From contig CAIOTF010000023.1 in assembly GCA_903861125.1 (NCBI GenBank), forward strand, positions 372,001 to 436,000: a DNA stretch of 64,000 nt, written 5' to 3'. The stretch comes from an uncultured Ignavibacteriota bacterium (lineage in GTDB: Bacteria; Bacteroidota; Ignavibacteria; UBA10030; UBA8401). The notes beneath the pieces were generated by a model. That model ran no database searches and had not been told where the DNA came from. It saw only the letters and a list, made by a program, of their open reading frames with translations. Position numbers and translations under genes: made by a program. Shown here piece after piece: positions 39,801 through 48,229 of the stretch. Every line of letters begins with the position of its first letter. Positions within the stretch are counted from its first letter, which is position 1.

Positions 39801-41423
39801 AACAAATTCTTCGCGGATCGGATCAATTGGCGGATTAGTCACTTGCGCGAACAATTGTTTAAAGTAATTGTACAGCGACTGCGGTTTGTCGGACAAGCAC
39901 GCCAGCGGTGTATCGGTTCCCATCGAACCGATCGCCTCCTCGCCGTTCACTGCCATCGGCGTCACGATCATCCTCACATCTTCGTCGCTGTAACCGAACA
40001 TTCGTTGCCGCTGCACAATATCTTTTTCGCTCAGCACGTGAGCGCGCGGAGGCTCGGCAAGCTGCTCAAGTGTTATTTGATTCTCTTTGATCCAGTTTCC
40101 GTACGGCTTGCGCGAACTTAATTGCGCTTTGATCTCTTCATCAAGAATCACCCGTTTCTGTTCAAGGTCAACAAGCAGCATTTTTCCCGGTTCAAGTCTC
40201 CCCTTCGTTTTTACCCGCTCCTGTTCAATCGGAAGCACACCGACTTCTGATGCCATGATCAGCAATCCATCGTGTGTTTCAATATACCGCGCGGGACGAA
40301 GTCCGTTCCGGTCAAGTGTCGCACCAATAACTTTTCCATCTGTGAAGGCGACCGCTGCCGGACCGTCCCACGGCTCCATCAGAGATGCATGATATTCATA
40401 GAATGCTTTTTTCTCCGGCGACATGGTTACATCCATGCTCCACGCTTCAGGGATCAGCATGGACATAACGTGCGGCAGACTTCTTCCGGAGTGATACAAT
40501 AGCTCAACGGCGTTATCGAGCGCAGCGGAATCGCTTCCGTCGGGCTGAATGATAGGAAATAATTTTTTCATGTCGTCGCCGAACAGATCGGATTTCAAGA
40601 CTGACTGGCGTGCATACATCCAGCTAACATTGCCGCGCATTGTGTTGATCTCGCCGTTGTGACTCACAAATCTGAAAGGGTGCGCCAATTGCCAGTTCGG
40701 CATTGTGTTGGTGGAAAAACGTTGATGCACAAGACAAAGTGCGCTTTCGGTGTCGGTGTCGGACAGTTCGCTGTAAAACTGCTCTATCTGCGGAGCAAGC
40801 AGCAGCCCCTTATAAATAATTACGCGCGACGAAAGCGAAGGAATGTAAAAAAAATCTTTTTCTTTAATATCGGAAGCATACAGCTCAGCTTCCGCACGTT
40901 TCCGCACAACAAAAAGTTTGCGGTCGAATTCTTCCCGCGTCATTCCTTCTGCGCGGCGGATAAATATCTGCTCTATATAAGGCTGTGACGCCCGCGCTAT
41001 GCGGCCGATCGCATCGGCGCCGACCGGCGTATCTCTCCACCCAAGCACGGTCAGATCTTCTTCGCGTGCAATACGCTCTAAAATTCCCTCGCAGATCAAT
41101 CGAGACGTTTGATTTACCGGCAGGAATACAATTCCGACGCCATACTCTCCCTCTTCGGGAAGCGTGATACCTATGCTTTTACATTCTTTCACAAAAAATT
41201 TGTGAGGAATTTGAATTGTTATCCCTGCTCCATCCCCTGTTTCAGGATCGCAGCCGCACGCACCCCGGTGCGTAAGATTGATCAGAATCTCAATTCCTTT
41301 TGTGATAACATCGTGAGACCGCTCTCCTTTGATGTTCACAATAAAACCGATCCCGCACGCATCGTGTTCGTTGCGCGGATCATAAAGAGGAAAATTGTCC
41401 CCGTGCTGGTATGGTTCTTTCAT
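36852..41423 (-). CDS. gltB: Glutamate synthase large subunit
   Basis: 1523 residues, full length. The class II glutaminase domain begins at Cys23 ([15 protein letters not shown]) after a short propeptide; then the central domain, the FMN-binding synthase domain ([40 protein letters not shown]), the [3Fe-4S] Cys cluster ([19 protein letters not shown]) and the beta-helical C-terminal domain. It joins nitrogen assimilation to the branched-chain genes: ilvH ends 2 bp before its start, and glutamate is the amino donor for Val, Leu and Ile, and the precursor of proline (proC downstream). Confidence 0.97.
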   Translation of the reverse strand: MKEPYQHGDNFPLYDPRNEHDACGIGFIVNIKGERSHDVITKGIEILINLTHRGACGCDPETGDGAGITIQIPHKFFVKECKSIGITLPEEGEYGVGIVFLPVNQTSRLICEGILERIAREEDLTVLGWRDTPVGADAIGRIARASQPYIEQIFIRRAEGMTREEFDRKLFVVRKRAEAELYASDIKEKDFFYIPSLSSRVIIYKGLLLAPQIEQFYSELSDTDTESALCLVHQRFSTNTMPNWQLAHPFRFVSHNGEINTMRGNVSWMYARQSVLKSDLFGDDMKKLFPIIQPDGSDSAALDNAVELLYHSGRSLPHVMSMLIPEAWSMDVTMSPEKKAFYEYHASLMEPWDGPAAVAFTDGKVIGATLDRNGLRPARYIETHDGLLIMASEVGVLPIEQERVKTKGRLEPGKMLLVDLEQKRVILDEEIKAQLSSRKPYGNWIKENQITLEQLAEPPRAHVLSEKDIVQRQRMFGYSDEDVRMIVTPMAVNGEEAIGSMGTDTPLACLSDKPQSLYNYFKQLFAQVTNPPIDPIREEFVMSLTSYIGTERNILEETPMHCHTLKLQHPILTNVELEKLRRVSQGDFLTTTLPMLFRVNGGELELERALDGLCRRASLAIESGYSIIILSDRGSDEEYAPIPSLLAMTAVHNHLVREKTRTQVALVVESGEPREIMHYCLLIGYGASAVNPYLAIETIEDLANKGRLSKDVTAEYALKNYKKAVGKGLLKVFSKMGISTLQSYRGAQIFEIIGLNKKVVEKYFHGTSSRIEGIGLDVLVEEARRKHEFAFQPFSQANTELDLGGNYHFRTSGERHLINPTTVTKLQQSVRKRDFKTFKEFTSVLNDQNKEFFTLRGLMEFKEGTRSVHIEDVEPAKQIVKRFVTGAMSFGSISKEAHETIAIAMNRIGGKSNTGEGGEDEARFRSDANGDLRRSAIKQVASGRFGVTANYLVNADEIQIKIAQGAKPGEGGQLPGFKVDEVIAKTRHSIAGVGLISPPPHHDIYSIEDLAQLIYDLKNVNPIARISVKLVSEVGVGTVAAGVAKAHADMILISGDNGGTGASPLTSIKHAGVPWELGLAETQQVLVMNDLRSRVRLQTDGKLQTGRDVVIAALLGAEEFGFSTTPLIAMGCIMMRKCHLNTCPVGIATQDPELRKKFTGTPEHVINFFFYIADEVREIMAKLGFRTLDEMIGRVDMLQQRKDIDHWKAKGVDLSSILHQPTVPLRIGRRCMIPQDHGINEALDYQLLEQTKVALEEKKPVELSLPIRNVHRTVGALLSGRIAKYYGAEGLPESTITINFTGSAGQSFGAFLSKGVTLKLEGDANDYVGKGLSGGKIIIFPPKNSSFVPEDNSIVGNVVLYGATSGEAYFGGKAGERFAVRNSGATVVVESVGANGCEYMTNGIVVVLGKTGKNFAAGMSGGYAFVLDEDGEFASKMCNKSIVDLDALNNDDERLVQNLVKRHVDLTGSRRGQRILNEWETFKTKFVKVFPHDYKRVLNAKQKALEETVTLKKNGSDKEAVNG

Positions 41424-41425
41424 GC

Positions 41426-41953
41426 TTACACTTCTCCGACAAATTCTCTTTTTAAGGCTACGCGTCCGGTGCGGGCAATTTCCTTGATGTGGAACGGTTT
41501 CAGCATTTTTATAATCGCATCAACCTTTTGTCCGCTTCCGGTTGATTCCACCGTCACTGTTTTATGACTGATGTCGATGATCTTGGCGTGAAAGATCTCC
41601 ACGATCTGCATAATCTCCGAACGATTGTCCGGCGTTGTGCCGATCTTGATCAGCGCAAGTTCCCTCTCCATAAAACTGTCATACGTCAGGTCGACAACTT
41701 TCAGCGTATCGATCAATTTGTTCAGTTGTTTTATAATTTGTTCTATAATCGCGTCGTCTCCACGGGTAACAATCGTCATTCGAGAGATAGAAATATCCTC
41801 GGTCGGTCCGACCGTGATACTTTCCAGATTGTAACCTTTTGCCGAAAACATCCCCGCAACGCGGTTCAAAGCACCGAACTTATTCTCCAATAAAACGGAG
41901 ATTGTATGTTTGTGCGTTGTTTCGTCGGCCGGTATTTCTGTGCTATTGCTCAT
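41426..41953 (-). CDS. ilvH: Acetolactate synthase regulatory (small) subunit
   Basis: 175 residues: N-terminal ACT domain ([23 protein letters not shown] within the first 40 residues, then [22 protein letters not shown]) and C-terminal domain typical of IlvH/IlvN. It binds valine and confers feedback inhibition on the IlvB subunit, encoded 3 bp upstream. The 2-bp gap to gltB implies a single ilvB-ilvH-gltB-gltD message. Confidence 0.95.
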   Translation of the reverse strand: MSNSTEIPADETTHKHTISVLLENKFGALNRVAGMFSAKGYNLESITVGPTEDISISRMTIVTRGDDAIIEQIIKQLNKLIDTLKVVDLTYDSFMERELALIKIGTTPDNRSEIMQIVEIFHAKIIDISHKTVTVESTGSGQKVDAIIKMLKPFHIKEIARTGRVALKREFVGEV

Positions 41954-41956
41954 ACG

Positions 41957-43726
41957 TTATCCTTTGGTAATAGTGACCATTTCAATATCTGATTCTTTTT
42001 CGCCATCGGTAGACGCCGTCTTTTCTTCCGGCATATCAATAATCTCGTGATATGTCTGTCCCGCTGGAATCATCGGGTATACATTATCCTCTTTTACCAC
42101 TTTGAATTCTGCAAGCACCGGACCGTCAATGGCAAACATTTTTTTAATAACGTCCTCCACCTCATCCGTTTGCGTTGCGCGAAAGCCCGGAATACCGTAC
42201 GCCTCTGCAAGTTTCACGTAATCCGGCCCAAACATTTCCACATGCGAATACCGTTTCCGCCAGAACAGCTCCTGCCACTGGCGCACCATTCCAAGATAAC
42301 CATTGTTGAGGATAATTATTTTTATAGGCACGCTGTGTTCACGGATGGTCGCCAGTTCTTGAATATTCATCTGAAATCCTCCGTCGCCACTGATAGAGAT
42401 AACCGGGAAATCTTTTCGAGCAAAAGCAGCACCCATCGATGCGGGAAGAGAAAATCCCATCGTTCCAAGTCCCCCGGATGTTAAATGCGTGCGCGGGTAC
42501 ACATATTTGTAAAATTGTGCCGTCCACATTTGATGCTGCCCTACATCGCTGACGATGACGGCTTTCCCTTTTGTGATCTCCGAGATTTTCTGAATAACAT
42601 GCTGCATCCGGATATATTTTCCGTTTCTGTAACGAAGCGGATGTTCTTCTTTCCAGGTTTTTATTGTCTGGATCCAATCCTTTGTATCAAGCGCGGTCAC
42701 GGACGGCATTAATTGCTGAAGCACTTTTTTTACATCGCCGACGATCGGAACATCAACCTTAACATTCTTGCTGATATTCGACGGATCAACATCGATATGG
42801 ATCTTTTTTGCTTCGGGTGCAAACGCATCCGTCTTACCTGTTACTCGATCGTCGAATCGAGCACCGACCGCAATAAGCAGATCGGAATAATTCACGGCTG
42901 TATTGGAGTACCATGTGCCGTGCATTCCAAGCATGCCGAGCGAAAGTTCGTCGGTCTCCGGAAATGCGCCGAGTCCGTGCAGTGTTGTGGTAACGGGAAT
43001 TTTTGTTTTGTGCGCAAACTTTGTCAGCTCTTCTGCGGCATTGGAAAGAATTGTGCCGCCGCCAACATACAGTATGGGACGTTTTGCTTTTGCAATAAGT
43101 GCGATCGCCTTATCCAATTGTTTTTGATGTCCTTCAACGTGGGGAACGTACGAACGCATCTTCACGCTTTTCGGATAACTGAACATTGTTTTCATCGCCA
43201 TCACATCCTTGGGAAGATCGACTAGTACGGGCCCCGGCCGGCCGGTGGTGGCAACATAAAATGCTTCCTTAACGGTGGCGGCGAGTTCGTTAACATCGCG
43301 GACAAGATAATTATGCTTTGTGATCGGACGAGTGATGCCGACAATATCCGCTTCCTGAAATGCGTCGTTTCCAATCAGCTTCAAGGCAACCTGTCCCGTA
43401 AATACGACGATGGGAACCGAATCCATGTATGCATCGGCAATTCCGGTCACTGTGTTTGTTGCTCCCGGACCGGATGTAACAAGGGCCACGCCGGGTTTGC
43501 CGCTGGCCTTTGCATAACCTTCTGCGGCATGCACCGCACCTTGTTCGTGCCGGGTAAGAATGTGTTTGATGTCGGAAATATCATGAAGCGCATCATAAAT
43601 GCCGATCACGGCACCGCCGGGATACCCGAAAACGATATCGACTTTTTCTTCGATCAACGATCGAACAAAGATTTCTGCGCCGGTCATTTGCCGTTGCGGA
43701 GACGGGGGAGAAGTATGTTGAGTCAT
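41957..43726 (-). CDS. ilvB: Acetolactate synthase catalytic (large) subunit
   Basis: 589 residues from ATG 43726. The frame is open to 43756, but that extra part would run into the attenuator hairpin and an AGGTG sits 6 bp before ATG 43726. ThDP enzyme motifs: VFGYPGGAVIGIYDAL, the catalytic Glu in LTRHEQGAVHAAEGYA, the FAD region, and the ThDP/Mg motif GDGGFQMNIQELATIREHS with LNNGYLGMVRQWQ. It makes acetolactate and acetohydroxybutyrate. It is the first gene of the cluster and probably under leader-peptide attenuation (43749-44003). Confidence 0.96.
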   Translation of the reverse strand: MTQHTSPPSPQRQMTGAEIFVRSLIEEKVDIVFGYPGGAVIGIYDALHDISDIKHILTRHEQGAVHAAEGYAKASGKPGVALVTSGPGATNTVTGIADAYMDSVPIVVFTGQVALKLIGNDAFQEADIVGITRPITKHNYLVRDVNELAATVKEAFYVATTGRPGPVLVDLPKDVMAMKTMFSYPKSVKMRSYVPHVEGHQKQLDKAIALIAKAKRPILYVGGGTILSNAAEELTKFAHKTKIPVTTTLHGLGAFPETDELSLGMLGMHGTWYSNTAVNYSDLLIAVGARFDDRVTGKTDAFAPEAKKIHIDVDPSNISKNVKVDVPIVGDVKKVLQQLMPSVTALDTKDWIQTIKTWKEEHPLRYRNGKYIRMQHVIQKISEITKGKAVIVSDVGQHQMWTAQFYKYVYPRTHLTSGGLGTMGFSLPASMGAAFARKDFPVISISGDGGFQMNIQELATIREHSVPIKIIILNNGYLGMVRQWQELFWRKRYSHVEMFGPDYVKLAEAYGIPGFRATQTDEVEDVIKKMFAIDGPVLAEFKVVKEDNVYPMIPAGQTYHEIIDMPEEKTASTDGEKESDIEMVTITKG

Positions 43727-43748
43727 AGAACACCTGATAAATAAATAA

Positions 43749-43774
43749 CGATACAAAACCTCGGTTCAGAGGTT
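43749..43774 (-). terminator. ilv attenuator terminator hairpin
   Basis: On the minus strand AACCTC (43774-43769) pairs with GAGGTT (43762-43757) around the loop TGAACC, followed by TTTGTATCG and a T-rich run. It ends about 25 bp before the ilvB start. The stem is short, so the strength is uncertain. Its 5' arm is part of a segment that can pair elsewhere, as described for the antiterminator. Confidence 0.55.
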
Positions 43775-43846
43775 ACGCCCTGTTATTATTTCTCACGTGT
43801 TGCTGATTGATTGTAGTGTGATATGTTTTTTTGGGAGTAACCTCTG
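43767..43846 (-). promoter_or_regulatory. ilv antiterminator pairing
   Basis: Segment CAGAGGTTAC (minus strand, 43846-43837) is perfectly complementary to GTAACCTCTG (43776-43767), with three further G-C pairs after one mismatch (43833-43835 with 43778-43780). The second segment includes the 5' arm of the terminator, so the two structures exclude each other. The first segment starts 7 nt after the leader stop codon, where a terminating ribosome would cover it. Confidence 0.6.
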
Positions 43847-43853
43847 CGTTTTC

Positions 43854-44003
43854 TTAGCCGATAATAGTTAGGCGTAGAATCGCAAAAGTAATTCCCAAAA
43901 GAATAATAATGCCGCTCAGCGGAAGAATTGTTGCCGGTACAGTAATCGTGCGAACGCGCTGGCGTTTCGAAACGATTTCTGTATGTGTGTTGTATGCGGG
44001 CAT
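43854..44003 (-). CDS. ilv leader peptide (attenuation control)
   Basis: A 49-codon frame reads from ATG 44003 to TAA 43854, too short to be noticed as a normal gene. The N-terminus is polar (MPAYNTHTEIVSKRQRVR); residues 20-49 contain 16 Ile, Leu or Val among 30, including three Ile codons and two Leu codons in a row (SGIIILLGITFAILRL) and TIIG at the end. It lies 128 bp before ilvB, behind a promoter and ahead of mutually exclusive hairpins. Low Ile or Leu tRNA charging would stall the ribosome and favour the antiterminator. A small membrane peptide is the alternative reading. No strong ribosome binding site precedes the ATG. Confidence 0.62.
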   Translation of the reverse strand: MPAYNTHTEIVSKRQRVRTITVPATILPLSGIIILLGITFAILRLTIIG

Positions 44004-44048
44004 TCTTTTGTTGGTTACGTTAGAAGTGCAACTGGGTTACACATATAT

Positions 44049-44076
44049 AAGATACAAGAATCCTTTCCGTTGTCAA
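44049..44076 (-). promoter_or_regulatory. Candidate promoter of the ilv leader and operon
   Basis: On the minus strand TTGACA (44076-44071) and TATCTT (44054-44049) are 16 bp apart, a near-consensus sigma70-type pair. Transcription would begin near 44042, about 40 nt before the leader-peptide ATG. Confidence 0.55.
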
Positions 44077-44098
44077 GAAATAATTTTGTATCTTATAA
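44070..44098 (+). promoter_or_regulatory. Candidate promoter of mnmE
   Basis: TTGTCA (44070-44075) and TTATAA (44093-44098) are 17 bp apart, shortly before the mnmE ATG at 44113. Its -35 box overlaps the -35 box of the ilv promoter on the other strand. The short leader leaves room for little more than a weak ribosome binding site. Confidence 0.4.
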
Positions 44099-44112
44099 AA
44101 ATTTATTTTTTT

Positions 44113-45498
44113 ATGCATTACCAATCACACGATACTATTGCCGCAATAGCAACTCCGCCGGGTGTTGGCGGTATAGCCGTTATAAGAATAAGCGGACCGG
44201 AGACATTTTTTGTTGCCGATTGTCTGTTCGTGGGATCGGCTCCGGTTAAAAGTTCTCCCTCGCACACCATTCTCTATGGAACAATTGTTGACCCTGTTTC
44301 ACGTGAAACTATTGATACAATTCTTTTATCCGTGTTCCGTAATCCAAACTCATATACAGGCGAAGATGTTGTAGAGCTTAGTTCGCACGGTGGATACTTA
44401 GTTTCTCAAAAGATTTTATCGTTGTTGTATAAATCTGGTGCCCGGCCGGCTTCGCCGGGGGAGTTTACTCTTCGCGCCTTTCTTAATGGTAAATTGGACC
44501 TTGTACAAGCCGAAGCTGTTGCCGATATAATCCATTCAAAGACGGAGAGGGCGCACCGAGCCTCCGTTGAACAGTTACGCGGAAAACTCTCTGAAATTGT
44601 TAATGATCTAAGAAAAGAAATCCTCGACACATGCTCATTGCTTGAGCTGGAATTAGATTTTTCGCAGGAGGGGATTGAGCTTACCGATAAAACCATTGTG
44701 GTGGATAAGCTTTTAGGGGTCGAAACTATCATTAAAAAGCTTTCTTCAAGCTACCACGAAGGGAAAATCATAAAAGAGGGTATTAGGGTAGCGCTTGTTG
44801 GCAAACCTAATGCGGGCAAGTCCAGCTTGTTGAATATCCTATTGCGGGAAGATAGGGCTATCGTCAGTGAAATTGCCGGCACAACGCGTGATACTATTGA
44901 AGAGAGTATTCTGCTGGACGGTATCGAGTTTGTCTTTAATGATACGGCCGGATTGAGAGCTTCAACAGATATGCTTGAACTGGAGGGGATAAGAAGAACC
45001 TCTAAAGCTATCGATAGCTCAAATGTTATAATTATGCTTGTTGATGGATCAGCCCCCATTTCTGAGCCCGATTTGGTTTTTTATAATGAAATAAATTCGA
45101 AATACAAAGACAATAAATCTATTCTTTGGGTAATAAATAAATCGGATATTAAGATAAATCATTTAAATATCGAGAACATTGATCACCCATTATGGATCTC
45201 GTGTAAATCCCATGATGGCATTTCGGAGCTCAAGCAAAAACTTGTCGCGCTTTCGTTGCCACGATATGACTCTACTGCTTCTTCTGTTACAATTACGAAT
45301 GTAAGACACAGGGATGCTCTTGAGCAAGCCTCTGTTTCGGTAAAAGCTGCTGCCTCTGCAATACAGGGCGGTCTCGGTGGCGATTTTGCGGCTATCGATC
45401 TGAGGGCCGCGCTTAATTATCTGGGAGAGATTATTGGAATTACTACACCGGACGATATTCTAAACAACATCTTTTCAAATTTTTGCATAGGAAAGTAA
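44113..45498 (+). CDS. mnmE: tRNA-modification GTPase MnmE
   Basis: 461 residues from ATG 44113, which places the family N-terminus (HDTIAAIATPPGVGGIAVIR) at the start. The frame is open to 43909, but that part is antisense to the ilv leader and not conserved in type. G-domain: GKPNAGKS (230-237), DTAGLR, NKSD. The C-terminal CIGK is the conserved Cys-containing end. With MnmG it builds the 5-carboxymethylaminomethyl group on U34 of certain tRNAs. mnmG follows after 66 bp. A parS-like site lies inside the gene. Confidence 0.96.
   Translation: MHYQSHDTIAAIATPPGVGGIAVIRISGPETFFVADCLFVGSAPVKSSPSHTILYGTIVDPVSRETIDTILLSVFRNPNSYTGEDVVELSSHGGYLVSQKILSLLYKSGARPASPGEFTLRAFLNGKLDLVQAEAVADIIHSKTERAHRASVEQLRGKLSEIVNDLRKEILDTCSLLELELDFSQEGIELTDKTIVVDKLLGVETIIKKLSSSYHEGKIIKEGIRVALVGKPNAGKSSLLNILLREDRAIVSEIAGTTRDTIEESILLDGIEFVFNDTAGLRASTDMLELEGIRRTSKAIDSSNVIIMLVDGSAPISEPDLVFYNEINSKYKDNKSILWVINKSDIKINHLNIENIDHPLWISCKSHDGISELKQKLVALSLPRYDSTASSVTITNVRHRDALEQASVSVKAAASAIQGGLGGDFAAIDLRAALNYLGEIIGITTPDDILNNIFSNFCIGK
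44295..44310. other. parS-like ParB binding site 1 (inside mnmE)
   Basis: TGTTTCACGTGAAACT matches the bacterial parS consensus TGTTTCACGTGAAACA at 15 of 16 positions, with a perfect 14-bp palindromic core. It is one of three such sites in 3.2 kb near the candidate origin. Confidence 0.8.
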
Positions 45499-45546
45499 CC
45501 CTTCCGCACATTCACAATGCCTGTAACTGGATTGTTGAGATATTGT

Positions 45547-45562
45547 GGTTCCACGTGAAACA
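45547..45562. other. parS-like ParB binding site 2 (before mnmG)
   Basis: GGTTCCACGTGAAACA matches the B. subtilis parS form TGTTCCACGTGAAACA at 15 of 16 positions. It lies 2 bp before the mnmG start codon, over the region where its ribosome binding site would be. Confidence 0.78.
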
Positions 45563-45564
45563 TC

Positions 45565-47454
45565 ATGCTGATAAGTAGTCCAAAAACATATTATGATGTT
45601 ATTGTTGTCGGCGGCGGGCATGCCGGCGTCGAGGCATCGTTGTCTGCCTCTAGAATGGGTTGCAATACACTTTTAATTTCTCTTAAGTCCGGTGCCATAG
45701 GTAGAATGTCGTGCAACCCTGCTATTGGGGGAACCGCCAAAGGACATCTGGTAAGGGAACTTGATGCGCTTGGCGGTGAAATGGGAAAGATTGCTGACGC
45801 TACCGGAATTCAATTTAAGATGCTTAATACATCAAAAGGTCCTGCTGTTTGGTCTCCCCGAAGTCAGAACGACAGAGAATGGTATTCAAATGAGGCGCAG
45901 CGAAGGGTGCTTAATCAAACCAGGCTGGATGTGTTGGAAGATTCTGTTGCCGACATCATTGTTGATGGGGGAGTTTTGCGTGGCCTGCGGACATTTCTCG
46001 GCCACGAAATTTCCTGTGGCATGGCTGTGCTTTGCGCCGGTACTTTTCTTAACGGCCTAATGCATACTGGGGAGAAGAGTAGAAGCGGGGGTAGGTTTGG
46101 TGAAGCACCGGCCCGTGGTGTTACGGAAAGTTTATGTTCGCTTGGTTTTTCTACCGGAAGACTTAAGACGGGAACGCCACCGCGAATTGATCTAAACAGC
46201 ATAGATCTTTCCAAAACTGAAATTCAGAACAGCGACGATCCGCCAATTCCTTTTTCATATCACAACGAAAAAATTACCAACCGTTTGATCCCGATGTATC
46301 TAACGTACACAAATGTTGGCACACATAAGATTCTAGAGAAAGGTTTCGATCGTTCTCCCATGTTTACCGGACGCATCAAAGGAGTTGGACCAAGATATTG
46401 CCCTTCCATAGAAGACAAAGTTTTTCGTTTTTCCGAAAGAGAGCGTCATCAAATCTTTCTTGAACCCGAGGGCTATGATACCAATGTGGTATACGTTAAC
46501 GGGTTCTCCACAAGCCTTCCGGAAGAAATTCAATTTGAAGGTATTCGCTCCATTGCCGGCTTGGAAAATGCAAAACTAATCCGCCCTGGTTATGCCGTTG
46601 AATATGATTTTTTTCCACCGCATCAATTACGCCATACTCTTGAAACAAAAATAGTGTCAGGACTTTTTCTTGCGGGACAGATCAATGGAACATCCGGATA
46701 CGAAGAAGCTGCCGGTCAAGGTTTGATCGCGGGAATTAATGCAGCATTAAAAGTTCAAAATAAAAAACCGTTTATCGTGCAAAGAAGCGAGGGTTACATT
46801 GGTGTTTTAATTGACGACCTCATCAACAAATCAACGGATGAACCATATCGCATGTTCACCTCGAGGGCTGAGTATCGGTTACTTCTGAGACAAGACAACG
46901 CTGATCGCAGATTGATGCGTGCTGGTTTCGATCTTGGTCTGATCTCGGAGGGAATGATCGACCGCCTCAATGATAAAGAAAATTCTATAAGCGAATCTAT
47001 TCAATATCTAAGTTCTACAACCATAGCGCCGACAAAAATAAATCCGCTTCTTGTAATGAAAAATGAATCGCCAATTCTTGAAAATGAACTCTTGTCAAAA
47101 CTTTTGCGGCGAACAAATATCACGGCATCAGACATTGCGGGAGTCGTTGATAACGATAAAATTAAATTAAACATTCTTCGTAATTCTGTCGGACAGCAGG
47201 TCGAAATTGATATGAAGTATGACGGATACATCCGTCGTCAAAACGAACAGATCCTTAGGTTTGCAAAACTTGAAGAATATATTATTCCGGAACATTTTGA
47301 TTACTCGGTTATTTCGTCTCTAAGCACCGAGGGAAAAGAAAAGCTGCATCGCATTCGTCCGCATTCTATCGGGCAAGCTTCAAGAATTTCCGGTGTAACT
47401 AATTCAGATGTTTCTGTGTTGAGTGTATTTTTAAAACAACTTGAAAATAAATAA
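45565..47454 (+). CDS. mnmG: tRNA uridine-5-carboxymethylaminomethyl modification enzyme MnmG (GidA)
   Basis: 629 residues, full length. FAD motif DVIVVGGGHAGVEASLSASR (residues 10-29), the signature CNPAIGGTAKGHLVRELDALGG, GTFLNGLMHTGE, and the second signature GQINGTSGYEEAAGQGLIAGINA; the C-terminal helical domain (SRISGVTNSDVSVLSVFLK) binds MnmE. It uses FAD and folate in the tRNA wobble-uridine modification with MnmE. The ATG at 45565 follows a parS-like palindrome by 2 bp, so ribosome or ParB access could interfere. Confidence 0.97.
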   Translation: MLISSPKTYYDVIVVGGGHAGVEASLSASRMGCNTLLISLKSGAIGRMSCNPAIGGTAKGHLVRELDALGGEMGKIADATGIQFKMLNTSKGPAVWSPRSQNDREWYSNEAQRRVLNQTRLDVLEDSVADIIVDGGVLRGLRTFLGHEISCGMAVLCAGTFLNGLMHTGEKSRSGGRFGEAPARGVTESLCSLGFSTGRLKTGTPPRIDLNSIDLSKTEIQNSDDPPIPFSYHNEKITNRLIPMYLTYTNVGTHKILEKGFDRSPMFTGRIKGVGPRYCPSIEDKVFRFSERERHQIFLEPEGYDTNVVYVNGFSTSLPEEIQFEGIRSIAGLENAKLIRPGYAVEYDFFPPHQLRHTLETKIVSGLFLAGQINGTSGYEEAAGQGLIAGINAALKVQNKKPFIVQRSEGYIGVLIDDLINKSTDEPYRMFTSRAEYRLLLRQDNADRRLMRAGFDLGLISEGMIDRLNDKENSISESIQYLSSTTIAPTKINPLLVMKNESPILENELLSKLLRRTNITASDIAGVVDNDKIKLNILRNSVGQQVEIDMKYDGYIRRQNEQILRFAKLEEYIIPEHFDYSVISSLSTEGKEKLHRIRPHSIGQASRISGVTNSDVSVLSVFLKQLENK

Positions 47455-47493
47455 GTCAAATTGATTTTTTCTAATTTTAAATTTTCTATTGAA

Positions 47494-47509
47494 CGTTTCA
47501 CGTGAAACT
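47494..47509. other. parS-like ParB binding site 3 (before rsmG)
   Basis: CGTTTCACGTGAAACT holds the perfect 14-bp palindrome GTTTCACGTGAAAC (47495-47508). It abuts the rsmG ATG at 47510. Confidence 0.8.
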
Positions 47510-48214
47510 ATGAACGAAGAAGAACTATGGCTCTATACGCTATGTAGAAAAAACGGGGTATCTATAACGGATATTCAAATCCGGGACCTGTCCACATTCA
47601 AACAGCTGCTGCTTGAGTGGAATAAAAAAATTAACCTTGTCTCAAGAAAAAATGAGGAGAACATCTGGCGGGGTCATATTGCTCTGTCGCTCTCTTTGTT
47701 GTTTAAGGCCAATTTCAGGCCAAAAATGAATATTCTTGATTTGGGAACCGGCGGTGGATTTCCTGGTATTCCGCTGGCAATAATGCTTCCCGATTGTTCG
47801 TTTCTTCTGCTCGATTCTACGCAAAAAAAAATTGGGGCTGTGCAATCTATGGCGGATTCACTTGGGCTTTCTAATGTAAAAACGGTTTGGGGCAGGGCGG
47901 AAGAACAACAGATTGCACCGGGAATGCATCATGCGTTTGATGCTGTGGTTGCTCGTTCGGTAAGCAATCTCACAAATCTGTTGGATTGGGGTTTGCCGTT
48001 TCTGAAACAATTCGGCGGCGAAAATATTTTTTTAGAAAAAGTTTCGATTGCCGTCCCTTCTTTGATTACATTTAAAGGTGCCGAAATCGGCGATGAGGAG
48101 CGGTCGGCTCAAAATAAATATCCCCGCGTTTCTTTTAAGAGCATCCCTTTGATATTTCCGGGGAGCGAAGAATTTGAAAACCTGGACAAAAAACTTATTA
48201 TAGCTACGCTGTAA
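47510..48214 (+). CDS. rsmG: 16S rRNA (guanine-527-N7)-methyltransferase RsmG (GidB)
   Basis: 234 residues from ATG 47510; a TTG seven codons upstream (47489) would run through the parS palindrome and is less likely. Motifs: LLEWNKKINLVSRK near the N-terminus, the SAM site LDLGTGGGFPGIPLAIMLP, and VVARSVSNLTNLLDWGLPFL. It methylates G527 of 16S rRNA. In many bacteria parA and parB follow; here murQ does. Confidence 0.94.
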   Translation: MNEEELWLYTLCRKNGVSITDIQIRDLSTFKQLLLEWNKKINLVSRKNEENIWRGHIALSLSLLFKANFRPKMNILDLGTGGGFPGIPLAIMLPDCSFLLLDSTQKKIGAVQSMADSLGLSNVKTVWGRAEEQQIAPGMHHAFDAVVARSVSNLTNLLDWGLPFLKQFGGENIFLEKVSIAVPSLITFKGAEIGDEERSAQNKYPRVSFKSIPLIFPGSEEFENLDKKLIIATL

Positions 48215-48229
48215 CTTACCGAGGTGATT

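Noticed and set aside
43789-43804. Possible fourth parS site (TCTCACGTGTTG)
   Set aside because: Only the CACGTG centre fits; the flanks do not match GTTTC/GAAAC.
43909-44112. N-terminal extension of the mnmE frame
   Set aside because: The MnmE family starts at the ATG at 44113. The extension is antisense to the ilv leader and promoter and shows no family resemblance.
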